Below are positions 23,709 to 33,143 of a stretch of DNA of 64,000 bases, piece by piece. The number at the start of each line of letters is the position of its first letter. The stretch's first letter is position 1. The stretch is from an uncultured Collinsella sp. (GTDB lineage Bacteria; Actinomycetota; Coriobacteriia; Coriobacteriales; Coriobacteriaceae). Below the pieces are notes generated by a model. That model was not told the origin of the DNA. It worked only from the letters and a program-made list of their open reading frames with translations, and made no database searches. The position numbers and the translations under genes are program-made. The DNA lies in NCBI GenBank assembly GCA_900542315.1, contig UQMV01000006.1, positions 1 to 64,000 on the forward strand, in the 5' to 3' direction.

Positions 23709-26186
23709 ATGGAATCGTTGTACCGAAAGTATCGCCCGCTCACCTTCGACTCCGTGGTGGGCCAGCAGCATATCGTCTCGACGCTCGAGCACGCCATCAC
23801 CGAGGGGCGCCTGTCCCACGCCTACCTGTTCTGCGGACCGCGCGGCACGGGCAAGACCACCATGGCGCGCATTCTGGCCAAGGCGCTGCTGTGCCGCAAT
23901 GCCGAGGCGGCGCGCGCCGAGGGTGCAAGCGGCTGCATGCCCGACGGTACTTGCGAGGAGTGCGAGCTCATTGCCGAGGGTAACCACCCCGATGTCTACG
24001 AGCTCGATGCCGCAAGCCGTACCGGCGTGGACAACGTGCGCGAGGAGATCATCAACTCCGTCAACTTTGCCCCAGTGCGCGGCAAGTACAAGATTTATAT
24101 CATCGACGAGGTCCACATGCTCACGACGGCGGCGTTCAACGCGCTGCTCAAGACGCTTGAGGAGCCGCCGGCACACGTGATCTTTGTGCTGTGCACCACC
24201 GACCCGCAAAAGATTCTGGAGACCATTCTCTCACGCTGCCAGCGCTTCGATTTCCACCGCATCGGCAACGAGGATATCGAGCATCGCCTGTCTTACGTGT
24301 GCGAGCAGGAGGGCTTCGATTACGACGACGAGGCACTCGCCATTGTGGCGCGCCATGCCAAGGGCGGTATGCGCGACGCGCTTTCCACGCTGGAGCAGCT
24401 GAGCGTCTTTGGCAACGGTTCTGTGCATGCGGACGACGCCCGCTCGCTTTTGGGCGAGGTTTCGGACCAGATTCTGGGCGAGTTTTCCCGCGCCATTGCC
24501 GATCGCGATGTTGCCGAGCTCTATGGACTGATCCGTGCGCAGGTCGAGGAGGGCAATGACCTGCTGGAGCTGACGCGCGACCTGGTGGCGCATGTGCGCG
24601 ACGTGTACGTTGCCTGCGTTGCCGGTGCCCGTGCCGAGCTGTTTGAGGGCGGCTCCGAGCAGGCCGAGGCGCTTGCTGCCGAGGCCGCTGCCTTTGGCGA
24701 GCATCCTGCCGACCGCCTGGCCCGCGTGCTGACGGTGCTCGACGATGCCGCACTGGAGATGAGGGGCGCGAGCGACGTGCGCCTGGTGCTCGAGATTGCC
24801 TGCACGCGTCTGGCGCGTCCCGAGGCCGATTTAACGATTGAGGCATTGGCCGAGCGCGTGGCACGCCTGGAGGCCATGATTGCCAACGGCGCCGTGCCGG
24901 CGAGCGTGGCTGCTGCTCAGGCCGCCGCGCCTGCAGCATCCGTACCCGCTGCTGCCCAACAGCCGACGCTCATTTCGGGCGCTCGTGCTGCCGCTCCGGC
25001 GGCATCCGCTGCCCCCGCTGCTACGTCCGCGCGCCAGGGCGGTATGCCTTGGGACCGCGGCGCTGCTGTTCCGGCTGCCCAGCCTGCGACCAAGTCCGCG
25101 GCTCCTGCGCCGGCGCCCAGACCTGTAACGCCTGCACCTCAGCCCGTTGCGGCTCCGGCTTCCGCGCCTGCTGCATCGACCGTGTCGGTGTCCAAGCCCA
25201 ACAACGCCGCCCAGGTTGCCGCCGCCGGTGCTGCCGAGACCCCCGCGGTTGAGGATGCCGGAGAGCTCCAGCGCAAATGGGCCGAGGTCGTCGAGCGCGT
25301 CAAGGCTCGTCAGGCCTCCTACGCAGGGCTTTTGCTCAACGCCCGCGCCACGGCCGACGACGGCTCCAAGCTCACGGTCTCGTTCCCCGCGGGTTCGACT
25401 TTTGCCATCAAGATGCTCGGTCGCGCCGATACGCAGTCGGTGGTCCTGCCGACGGTCTGCGCGGTCTTCGGTCGTCGTACCGTCGACTATGTCCTGGATG
25501 GGGGTGGCACGCCGGCTCCTCAACATGAGGAGCATTCTCCATCTGCACGGGCTGCGGTATCTGCGGACCCGCAACCCGTGTCCTCGGTGCCCCCTGCATC
25601 CTCGAGCGCCAGCGCGACGCAGCCAAAAGCGGCGCCGGTAGCGGCACCGACCCCGTCGGCGCCTGAACCCGCTGCGCCCAAACCGGCTGCTCCGATCCCC
25701 GCGCCCAAGTCCGCTGCCGCGCCTGCGCCCAAGTCATCCGACCTGGCCAAGGCCCCTTGGCTGCGCTCCGACAACCCTGCCGGTGCTCCTGCCACGGGCA
25801 AGCTCCCGACCGAGCCCGCGCCCCGAGCGCCCGAGCGCGCGTCCGTCCCCATGGCTCAGCCGCCTGCGCAGGCTGCGCCATGGGAATCCGAGCAGGTGCC
25901 CTACGACGATGCTATGGTCGGTGGTTTTGCTGCCGATGCCGGCGGGGACGATCTGCCCCCGTTCGACGTGCCGGGTGCGGCGTCCGCGACCAAGGCCGCT
26001 GCTGTGGCACCCGCAGCCTCTGCAAACGACGACGTCCCCGCCGTTCCCTGGGAATCCAATCCCGGTGCTGGCAGCCCCTTCGGCCATCAGGGCGCAGCCC
26101 CGAGCATCCCGCAGACCGAGGACGAGGCCAAGGCCCTCATCCGCAGCGTCTTTGGCCAGGCCACCATCTTCAAGCCGGTGGAGTAG
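23709..26186 (+). CDS. dnaX: DNA polymerase III subunit gamma/tau
   Basis: An 825-residue clamp-loader ATPase. The N-terminal AAA+ module starts MESLYRKYRPLTFDSVVGQ and contains Walker A GPRGTGKTT, a four-Cys zinc knuckle (about residues 64-86), IIDEVHML and the sensor TTDPQKI. Domain III extends to about residue 370. The C-terminal half is an unusually long Ala/Pro-rich linker interrupted by a conserved stretch near residues 515-600, and ends in a short Phe-containing tail. The start has GGGGGAG upstream. No frameshift-type slippery heptamer was noticed. recR and ybaB follow after one small gene, the common dnaX-ybaB-recR neighbourhood. Confidence 0.95.
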   Translation: MESLYRKYRPLTFDSVVGQQHIVSTLEHAITEGRLSHAYLFCGPRGTGKTTMARILAKALLCRNAEAARAEGASGCMPDGTCEECELIAEGNHPDVYELDAASRTGVDNVREEIINSVNFAPVRGKYKIYIIDEVHMLTTAAFNALLKTLEEPPAHVIFVLCTTDPQKILETILSRCQRFDFHRIGNEDIEHRLSYVCEQEGFDYDDEALAIVARHAKGGMRDALSTLEQLSVFGNGSVHADDARSLLGEVSDQILGEFSRAIADRDVAELYGLIRAQVEEGNDLLELTRDLVAHVRDVYVACVAGARAELFEGGSEQAEALAAEAAAFGEHPADRLARVLTVLDDAALEMRGASDVRLVLEIACTRLARPEADLTIEALAERVARLEAMIANGAVPASVAAAQAAAPAASVPAAAQQPTLISGARAAAPAASAAPAATSARQGGMPWDRGAAVPAAQPATKSAAPAPAPRPVTPAPQPVAAPASAPAASTVSVSKPNNAAQVAAAGAAETPAVEDAGELQRKWAEVVERVKARQASYAGLLLNARATADDGSKLTVSFPAGSTFAIKMLGRADTQSVVLPTVCAVFGRRTVDYVLDGGGTPAPQHEEHSPSARAAVSADPQPVSSVPPASSSASATQPKAAPVAAPTPSAPEPAAPKPAAPIPAPKSAAAPAPKSSDLAKAPWLRSDNPAGAPATGKLPTEPAPRAPERASVPMAQPPAQAAPWESEQVPYDDAMVGGFAADAGGDDLPPFDVPGAASATKAAAVAPAASANDDVPAVPWESNPGAGSPFGHQGAAPSIPQTEDEAKALIRSVFGQATIFKPVE

Positions 26187-26207
26187 CTGCGCAGGCGGGT
26201 ATACTGC

Positions 26208-26681
26208 TCAAGAAGAGGACCCCTTGTCCGGGCGCATCTGTATTTCGGACATGTGTAGTGTGGTGCCGCGTATCTCGCATTCGAGCAGACAGGTGCGTGA
26301 CGGTCGGCCTAGGATGCTGAGGTCGATGCGATACGTCGCATGGCTGTCCGTGTACTCGACTTGCTCGGCGTTAATGGTTGCTCCGATTGCCAAATAAACG
26401 CCTAGCTCGGCATCGACAATCTTGAAGTCCTTTATCTTGACCTTGAACTCTTGATAGAGGGACGGGCTGTTGTAGTAGACGGTTCGGGTTCCGTCGGTGC
26501 ACTCATCGGTCGTCTCCCATTTGACGACGGGCTGGTCCGAGCTGGCTATCAGCAGTTCTGCTCCAAAAGCTATGGCATGGGTGATGACAACCAGCAATGC
26601 CCAGCCGACAAAGAGATAGAGAACCACATATGCAACGGGGTGTTTTGAGCGGATGTTTTGGAGCGCGTTGGGGGCATTCAT
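26208..26681 (-). CDS. Small membrane-anchored protein of unknown function
   Basis: A 157-residue protein with one hydrophobic helix (residues about 15-42) and a beta-rich soluble part after DECTDGTRTVYYN. The start has GGAGG 7 nt upstream. I do not recognise the family. It is inserted in opposite orientation between dnaX and ybaB, a pair that is usually adjacent. Confidence 0.65.
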   Translation of the reverse strand: MNAPNALQNIRSKHPVAYVVLYLFVGWALLVVITHAIAFGAELLIASSDQPVVKWETTDECTDGTRTVYYNSPSLYQEFKVKIKDFKIVDAELGVYLAIGATINAEQVEYTDSHATYRIDLSILGRPSRTCLLECEIRGTTLHMSEIQMRPDKGSSS

Positions 26682-26730
26682 GGGGCACCTCCAAATTACT
26701 ATCTATGGCAATCAAATTATACCCTGCCGC

Positions 26731-26785
26731 CATGTGCGCCGCCTCGAGCAGCGGTTCGGCATTTAGCTATTTAGTGGCGCACATG
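26731..26785. repeat. Long-loop inverted repeat between genes
   Basis: CATGTGCGCC (26731-26740) and GGCGCACATG (26776-26785) are perfect 10-bp inverted copies, with a smaller CCGC/GCGG stem within the loop. It is a candidate structured leader or degenerate repeat. No T-run follows. Confidence 0.4.
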
Positions 26786-26823
26786 AAATGCCGGATTCGG
26801 CTCTACTAGATTGAGTGTGCGAT

Positions 26824-26858
26824 ATTATGCAACCTTGCATAATTCGACCTTGCATAAT
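26824..26858. promoter_or_regulatory. Palindrome with extra half-site upstream of ybaB
   Basis: ATTATGCAA-CC-TTGCATAAT is a perfect 9-bp dyad (26824-26843), followed by another TTGCATAAT at 26850-26858. It lies in the 339-nt gap before ybaB together with the inverted repeat at 26731 and no gene. It could be an operator or overlapping -10 boxes. Confidence 0.35.
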
Positions 26859-27020
26859 CTTTGAGTGCGGTTTGTATTGGAGGACATGTATATCGACTGA
26901 GGTAACACGTCCGCCCCGCTCTCTCGCCGCGCGCCGTGGTACGATTTTTGAGTTTGAAAGTCCCGCCGTGCTCCGGCTGCCCTTGCAGCTCGGCGTGCGG
27001 CCGCACGTAAAGGAGCCATC

Positions 27021-27341
27021 ATGGCCGGTATGAACATGCAGCAGATGATGAAGCAGGCTCGCAAGATGCAGGAGCAGCTTGCCGCCGCGCAGGAGAACCT
27101 CAAGTCCCAGACCGTCGACGCCTCTGCCGGCGGCGGCATGGTCAAGGTGACCGTTAACGGCGAGATGGAGCTCGTCAACCTCACCATCGATCCCGATGCG
27201 CTCGATCCCGAGGACGTCGATATGCTGCAGGATATGATCATGGCTGCCGTCAACGAGGCCGTCCGCGGCGTCAACGAGCTCGCCAACAAGCAGATGGGCG
27301 CCATCACCGGCGGCCTCAACATCCCGGGCATGCCGTTCTAA
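27021..27341 (+). CDS. ybaB: YbaB/EbfC-family nucleoid-associated protein
   Basis: A 106-residue DNA-binding protein with the N-terminal helix [15 protein letters not shown], the beta motif [20 protein letters not shown] and a C-terminal segment ending GLNIPGMPF. It dimerises and coats DNA. The start is preceded by AAAGGAG. recR follows 13 nt later in the same transcript, the typical partnership. Confidence 0.93.
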   Translation: MAGMNMQQMMKQARKMQEQLAAAQENLKSQTVDASAGGGMVKVTVNGEMELVNLTIDPDALDPEDVDMLQDMIMAAVNEAVRGVNELANKQMGAITGGLNIPGMPF

Positions 27342-27354
27342 GACACGCATATAT

Positions 27355-27951
27355 ATGAGTGCCAACCACAGTCTGCAAAAACTGCTCGATGAGCTGGGCC
27401 GTCTGCCGGGCATTGGTCCCAAGTCGGCCCAGCGCATCGCCTATTACCTGTTGGAGGCCGACGCCGAGGAGGCGCGCCGCCTGGCCGAGGCCATCCTGGA
27501 GGTCAAGCAGGAGGTCCACTTTTGCAGCCGCTGCTTTAACTACGCCACGGCCGACGAGTGCTCCATCTGCCAGGACCCGATGCGCGATACCACTCGCATT
27601 TGCGTGGTGGGCGAGCCGCGCGATGTCCAGGCGATCGAGCGCACGGGCAGCTACCACGGCCTCTACCACGTATTGGGCGGCGTGATCAGTCCCATGGACA
27701 AGATTGGCCCCGAGCAGCTGCACATTCGAGAGCTGCTGGCACGCTTGGGCCACGAGGACATCCACGAGGTCATCATCGCCACCAACCCCAATATTGAGGG
27801 CGAGACCACGGCGAGCTATCTGGCCCGTACCATCAAGCCGTTGGGCGTCGAGGTGTCGCGTCTGGCAAGCGGCCTTCCCGTGGGCGGCGACTTGGAGTAT
27901 GCCGACGAGCTTACGCTTGGCCGCGCCATCGAGGCCCGTCGCGCGATTTAG
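27355..27951 (+). CDS. recR: Recombination mediator protein RecR
   Basis: A 198-residue protein that helps load RecA onto gapped DNA with RecF and RecO. It has the helix-hairpin-helix [20 protein letters not shown] at the N-terminus, the zinc finger [16 protein letters not shown] (residues about 57-72) and a Toprim domain ([26 protein letters not shown]). The length is standard. A strong terminator follows. Confidence 0.95.
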   Translation: MSANHSLQKLLDELGRLPGIGPKSAQRIAYYLLEADAEEARRLAEAILEVKQEVHFCSRCFNYATADECSICQDPMRDTTRICVVGEPRDVQAIERTGSYHGLYHVLGGVISPMDKIGPEQLHIRELLARLGHEDIHEVIIATNPNIEGETTASYLARTIKPLGVEVSRLASGLPVGGDLEYADELTLGRAIEARRAI

Positions 27952-27981
27952 GTGGCGAGCCTGCTCCTGCCGTATGTTTTC

Positions 27982-28027
27982 CTCACAGTCGCACGGGGTA
28001 GTCATAATTTCCCCGTGCGACTGTGAG
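27982..28027 (+). terminator. Terminator of ybaB-recR
   Basis: A perfect 17-bp stem (arms 27982-27998 and 28011-28027, ends CTCACAG and CTGTGAG) with a 12-nt loop, followed by TTTGTTGT. Confidence 0.88.
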
Positions 28028-28197
28028 TTTGTTGTGCAACAAAGATGCTTCGTATCCGCTTATCGCATGGATGCTTCCGCTCGCATCCTTAATTTGCTCA
28101 TTCGTTGCGCAACCTTTTGGGTTCGCTGATACACTCAAATATGGATTCGAATGAATGCGCCGCTCCCGAGCGGCGTGTTTTTGTTGGAGGAGAACGC

Positions 28198-29103
28198 ATG
28201 CGGCCCGGTGGCACTCAGACAAAGCGCGGCGCCGCGGTGCGCATACGACGCCGACTGGGCTTGGCGTCGCGGGCGTACGCACTGCTATCGTGCTCGCTGG
28301 TGCTGGTCATAGCTGGCGTTTCTGCCTATGGCATGACCGTGCCGTCCATGATGCAGGCGCATGCCGCACGCGAACCGCGCGTGGGGCATGAGGTCAAAAG
28401 CGATCTGGGCACCACGACTGGATATGCTTGGGCAAGTGTGGTCGGGCATATTGTGTTTGGCACCGACGATGCGGACGGCGCCGAGGCCCCGGACAACGAA
28501 GTCACGCTTGCCAATGGCAAAACCATCGTGCTCACCAACACCAAGATCATCGATCGATTGTCCAACAATAGCGTGGCGGCAACGGTGAATAAGGTCGAGC
28601 AGCAAAAGGAGCAGGACGCCCAGCAGTCCGGAAAGCCCGGTAGCTCGGATACTTCTGGCTCCGGCTCGGATTCATCGAGTTCGGGCGGCGGCTCTGGGTC
28701 GGGTTCCTCTACCGGAGGGCCTGGAAACGGCGGCTCGACGGGCGGCAACACTGACAACGATGCAAACTCCGGCGGCCTTTCCGCTGCTGAGGAAGAGAGC
28801 ATTCACAGTTGGCTTGTGACCAAGTACAACATGCTCGACGGCTATGTTTCTCGTGCCAATGACGTGGTCTCGACCTATAACTCTACGGGAGATCCCAGGC
28901 CGTGCGACAGCCTGGTCGGGGAGATGTTTGTCATTCGAGCCGAGTTCGGTCGTCAGACATTCTCGCCCCGGTCAAGGTGGTATCAGCAGTATGCCAATCT
29001 GTGGGGCTGTTACACCAACCTATGTCAATGGGTCGGCCATTACGGCGATGATGACGTCGCGCTCGGTAACTTCAACAATAACGTGGCGGCGCTTGCCCTA
29101 TGA
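28198..29103 (+). CDS. Exported Ser/Gly-linker protein of unknown function
   Basis: A 301-residue protein with a basic N-terminus and one hydrophobic helix (about residues 25-48), probably a signal anchor. An outer domain follows, then a long Ser/Gly-rich linker (about 145-200) and a C-terminal domain with four Cys-containing helices (PCDSLVGEM, LWGCYTNLCQWVG). The start at 28198 has GGAGGAG 8 nt upstream; a start at 28105 is unlikely. Its stop overlaps the next gene start (ATGATG), so it is coupled to the kinase and may be its extracellular partner. Confidence 0.65.
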   Translation: MRPGGTQTKRGAAVRIRRRLGLASRAYALLSCSLVLVIAGVSAYGMTVPSMMQAHAAREPRVGHEVKSDLGTTTGYAWASVVGHIVFGTDDADGAEAPDNEVTLANGKTIVLTNTKIIDRLSNNSVAATVNKVEQQKEQDAQQSGKPGSSDTSGSGSDSSSSGGGSGSGSSTGGPGNGGSTGGNTDNDANSGGLSAAEEESIHSWLVTKYNMLDGYVSRANDVVSTYNSTGDPRPCDSLVGEMFVIRAEFGRQTFSPRSRWYQQYANLWGCYTNLCQWVGHYGDDDVALGNFNNNVAALAL

Positions 29104-30936
29104 TGACCGATCTTGCATCCACCACACCACAATCGCTCGGTCGCGATCCCATGGTCGGCCTGCGCCTGGCGCGTGTCGACGGGTTTGAGCCGGCCATTGC
29201 GCTCGGTCAGGACGAACTGCCTGCCTATCTGCGTCGTTTTACGATACTGTTTGCCGACGATGCCACCATGTGCCGTGGCGGTATCGGCCGCGTGACGCGT
29301 GCTGTCAACGCCCAAGGCGAGGACGTTGCACTCAAACAGCTCATCTTGCCGACGCGCGATGAGTTTGACGACGATGCCGCCCATGAGTCGCTGGTCGCCA
29401 AGTTCAAAGCGGCATTTCGCGAGGAATATGAATGCCATCGCGCCCTTTCGGGCCTTAAGGGCTTTCCCCGCCTCTATGGCTGGGGCGAGGTTGACGGTGT
29501 GCCTGCAATTGTCATGGAATGGGTCGAGGGCGAGACGCTCGCCCGCTTGCGCTCGCGACTCGCCGTGGACGATGCCGGACGCCTATCGCCGCTTGTGGCG
29601 GCGCGTCTGGGTCGCGACCTGTTCGATCTGCTCTGCCGTATGAGCCTGGTGGGCGAGGGCTTTGTCCATCGCGATATCTCGCCCGCTAATATTATGGTGC
29701 GCACGGCGCGTCTACCGCTTGACCGGCAGCTTGCCGAGGGCACCTTTGACCTGTGCCTGATCGACTTTGGCTCATCGCTGGCGCTTGAGCCAGCGTCGGC
29801 CGTGGCCGGTACCGGCGGCAAGGCATCCTTTACCGAGCGTTATGCCACGCTGCGTCGCGCGACGGTTGCCTATGCCCCGCCCGAGATGCTCACCGACGAT
29901 ATTCCCGACCTGCGTGCTTTGCGTATGTCGCCGGCGATTGACGTCTATGCCGCGGCAAGCACGGTTTACGAGCTCATTGCCGGCGTCGCGCCATACGAAG
30001 CCGCGCCGAGCACTTCGGGCGCCTCGGGTTCGCGCAAAAGGACGCGCGACATCGCGAGCCCCTACCGTCTTAAGATGGACACGCGGCCCGACTATCCCAT
30101 TGGTGCCCATGCGCCCGGCTGCGATTTGACTCAACTGCTTCGTCGTGAGCCCGATGTGGCGCTCGCCGCGGCCGAGCAGGCCCAGCAGCTAGGGCTTGAG
30201 CCGGATTCCGAAGAGCTACGTGATGCGCTGGCGTTTGTCGATGCCCAGCTGTTCGACGTGGTGATGGCCTGTCTGTCCAGCCATCAAAAAGATCGTCCCG
30301 AGCCGGCGGCGGTCGAGGCGGCGCTCTCGGCGTTTTGTGACCACTATGCGCAAAATGTCGGTCGTTCGCTCCGCGGCGAGCCGCTCACGCCGTGCCCCAT
30401 GGATGCGTCTGGCCGCGCGGTTCGTCGCGCGCTGATGGTCGGCGCGACGGTCGTCTGTGGCGTGGTTTGGGCTGTGTCGTGGTTTCGGCCGCGCTGCTGG
30501 CGTCGGGCGCTCGCGTGACGGCGACTTTGGGATCGCTCGTGTGGTCTGGGTCGCTACCGGGTATTATTGCCGCACTGGCGTTGGCGCTGCCAGGCATAGC
30601 CGGCGTTGCCGCGGGGGCACTTGCGCGCGATCGGCGCTCGGGCTTCCTGCAGGGTGTGCTTGCGCTTTCTGCCTGCGAGGTTCCGGTGCTGGTTGTGGCT
30701 GCATGTAGCGTATTTTCCCAACGCGCCGTGATGGGCGGCCTTGTTGCCGCTCTGGTTGCAACCTATACGCTTACGTGGTTTTTGCTTGCTTTGCCTTTGA
30801 ACTTCCCGTTTCGGCACCGCGACGCACAAAAGCCCAGATGGCGACTCCGCTTGCCGGTGGAGCCGCAGCTGCCTGTACTTTTGGCGGACCTGTCGAAGTA
30901 TCGTCTGATTCTATTTCTACGACCAAGGAGGCCTAG
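29100..30936 (+). pseudogene. Ser/Thr protein kinase, broken by two apparent frameshifts
   Basis: The kinase domain is intact over residues about 45-330 (GGIGRVTRAV loop, ALKQL lysine, HRDISPANIM, IDFGSS). In the first frame translation stops at 30518 within the first membrane helix. The remaining hydrophobic helices continue in a second frame (about 30475-30795: GIIAALALALPGIAGVAAGA and others), and a plausible C-terminus continues in a third frame, ending at TAG 30934-30936, four bases before the FHA gene ATG. Two frameshifts, near 30475 and 30800, therefore seem needed to restore the gene. Sequencing error is the alternative. A kinase truncated at 30518 could still be active. Confidence 0.65.
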
Positions 30937-30939
30937 GTC

Positions 30940-31878
30940 ATGGCATCTCAAGTTGAGCTCACCCCATGCGGGGCCATGTTTGACATCTTTAAGCGCGCGG
31001 CGCATCTGAGCCATATCGAGCTGTGCGGCTTGGTGCTTTCGTCCCGTCCGCTCGCCGACGGCCGCAGCCCGCAGAGCCGAGCCGCCGATCGCTCCTGGGT
31101 CTCGCGCTTTATCGTTCGCGCGCCGGTCGGCACGCTTCAGCAGCGCCACTTTGCCGAATACGGTACCTCGGCTGCGCGTATTATGTCGCAACTGGCCCTG
31201 CGCCAGCGCAATCCCATGGACTCCACGGCTGTGATCAATATGGTGTGCGGTTCTGCAGGTGAACCGATGGTACGCGCGCTCGAAGAGTGCCACCAGGACA
31301 CGAATCTCTATCGCAACGCGCTCGATCGCCTGTCCCAGGCGGCGGAACTCATGCCCGCCGAGCGCGCCGAGGCCGTGCTGGTGCTGTTTGTCGCCGTCGG
31401 TTGTTCGGCGGATGTGCGGTCCTCGGTGAACTATGCCATCGACTATGCGCACGCGACCTGTGGCGGAGGCACATCCACGCCGCGTTCGCTTGGCATGTCG
31501 ATGACCGCGGGCGAACGCGAGCCCGCGCCGGCGCATCCGTTGGGCCTGCTGCGCGTGCAAAACGGCTTTGTGGTGAGTGCCCCGCGCTGGATTCAGCCGA
31601 GTGAGCAGGGTGTTGAGATTGGCGCGCTGGCCACTGGTGAGGGCGATATTACCGACGTCGGCGATGATGTCTCGGCTCGCCATGCCCACATCTAGTGCGA
31701 TGCTCAAAATATCTGGCACGTCGAGGACTTGTCGTCCACCAACGGAACCGTGGTGGTAAACGGGGCCACGCGCGTTTGCATTCAGGTCGAGCCCGGCCGT
31801 TCCGCCCAGCTCAATCCCGGCGACGAGCTCAAGCTCGGCGAATCCACTACCTATGCCATCCTCTTCGGTGCCCTCTAG
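30940..31878 (+). pseudogene. FHA-domain protein with an in-frame stop
   Basis: A 313-codon frame interrupted by TAG at 31693-31695. The first 251 codons encode a helical domain (residues 1-170) and the front of an FHA domain (VSAPRWIQPSEQGVEIG, SARHAHI). After the stop the same frame continues with the rest of the fold (VEDLSSTNGTVVVNG, LKLGESTTYAIL). The diverged copy at 38192-38614 has TGG (Trp) at this codon, so a Trp-to-stop change is likely. AAGGAGG precedes the start. The truncated product lacks half of the FHA fold. It would have served the neighbouring kinase. Confidence 0.75.
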
Positions 31879-31984
31879 CCGGCAGTTAGGGACGTTCCTT
31901 TTCTGCCGGCACTTGGGGACACTCCTCGGCGCGCCAGAGCCAGTCGCCTGGGGATGGAGAGGCCATTTTGGCCCTTGGCGGTCA
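31447..31984 (+). repeat. Long direct repeat, copy A (left flank of island)
   Basis: About 540 bp covering the 3' part of the FHA gene and its downstream REP-like element, matched by copy B at 38192-38720 at roughly 85 percent identity by eye. The two copies bracket the accessory region. The divergence argues against a very recent duplication and suggests that one copy came with imported DNA. Confidence 0.75.
31878..31984. repeat. REP-like repeat after the FHA gene
   Basis: GCCGGCAG (31878-31885) pairs with CTGCCGGC (31903-31910) around TTAGGGACGTTCC, then CTTGGGGACACTCC follows. The GGGACGTTCCT core recurs at 38625, 47221 and 53179. Such GGGAC-type hairpin repeats are commonly moved by REP-associated Y1 transposases; none is encoded here. 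Confidence 0.65.
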
Positions 31985-32179
31985 GTCGGGGCGAAACTAG
32001 AAGATCTTTCCGATTCGCGGCTGTTCATGCTTGTAGAGCATCTAAAACAATAGGATGTTATTCTGGAATATGCCGGGTGCGTGAACTTGCCTGTCTTAGC
32101 CTTAATAAGGTATAGGGGAGTTTGGCTCAGGGGTTCCGTCTTGTTCTTCAGCGCAGTATTGTGGGACAGATTTGCTGAG

Positions 32180-32828
32180 ATTGGCGCCTTACACCGCAGG
32201 GCGCACGGAAGGCTCTCGATTTGTGTTCTGGCCCCAGAATACAGGGCCTGATACTTACCAACTGTGGCATGGATGTAACATCTGTAGAAATCAACCCTTT
32301 TGTTGTCGACCTTTGTAAGAAAAACACTGCCATCAACTCTTTGGATGACGAAACTAGGGTGCTTGAGGGGAGCCTTTACTCCCCTCTGAGAGATGACTCA
32401 TGTTTTTCGCTTGTCGTTGTGAATCCTCCGTTACTGCCGATTCCGGATGAGATTCCTTATCCCTTCGTTTGAGATGGAGGACAATCGGGTCTGGATAAAA
32501 CACTTCGTATTCTTAAGGGTGGCGATACGCATTTAGAGAAAAACGGTAAATACTGCTAATAGGGGTGACGACGATGGTGCAGGGGCGACCCGCGATGCTC
32601 TCATCAATACGTCGGATACTTGGGAAATCAGGTCTAGATGCATGTATGATGATGCTGTGTGGCTATTCAATTAATCCGCGTTCCGAATGGGTGCAGGGTA
32701 TAGCTGCGACATCGTATGCTTTTGACCCGGCGCGATACTCAGATATTTCTGAGGCGGTTGACGAAGTTTATACGCACTATGCCGCGCAAGGCGTTTCGGA
32801 AGTTTGCACATCTACGTTACGGGCTTAG
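32180..32828 (+). pseudogene. Class I SAM-dependent methyltransferase remnant
   Basis: The frame around 32212-32472 encodes a SAM-binding motif I (ALDLCSGPRIQG), the acidic loop VTSVEINPF and the substrate motif VVVNPPLLPIP of N-methyltransferases of the HemK/small-domain type. It is broken by TGA at 32470-32472, where DGGQSGLD continues in frame. A further break near 32560 separates the last part (32565-32828, ending EVYTHYAAQGVSEV). The N-terminal half seems shifted into another frame before 32200. Low GC content matches the island. It may have been a tailoring gene of the neighbouring peptide cluster, but that is inference. Confidence 0.6.
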
Positions 32829-32952
32829 GTTTCTTCAAGCGAGCAGGCCGGTTGCGTTATTTCGAGCGATTTTTCTAGTCTAGACGACAAAAGGCAAAGG
32901 ATTTGATGGGTATAAAACGCGGACGTTTGTGGGCGGATGCTCAAATCTATTG

Positions 32953-32998
32953 TGGCAATCGGGCGGTTGAAAAAGATATTTCAACCGCCCGATTGCCA
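32953..32998. other. Perfect 20-bp hairpin
   Basis: Arms 32953-32972 and 32979-32998 are perfectly complementary (TGGCAATCGG...CCGATTGCCA) around the loop AAGATA. There is no T-run. It could be a terminator for the pseudogene, a transposon end relic or a transcript processing site. Confidence 0.6.
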
Positions 32999-33013
32999 GG
33001 TTCGTCGGAGGAG

Positions 33014-33122
33014 ATGTCCGATTCCGACTCTCTTGTAGGAAGAGCTTGAGATCGTATTGGCCCAAGGCAATCTTAAAGCAGTCTCATTGGCAAATCTTCG
33101 CTCCTGTTGTGTTGAGGTGTAA
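33014..33122 (+). other. Possible frameshifted short peptide gene
   Basis: GGAGGAG precedes ATG at 33014, which opens a frame MSDSDSLVG that stops after 11 codons. One base shifted, the frame from 33039 reads EELEIVLAQGNLKAVSLANL and ends CCVEV at TAA 33120-33122. Together they look like one short peptide gene with a single frameshift, ending 21 nt before the ABC exporter. This could be a decayed leader or precursor peptide. The evidence is slight. Confidence 0.25.
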
Positions 33123-33143
33123 GGTATCAGTGATTGATGTTTT

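Noticed and set aside
26682..27020. Signal recognition particle RNA near dnaX/ybaB
   Set aside because: No GGAAGCAG-type core or matching long hairpin was found.
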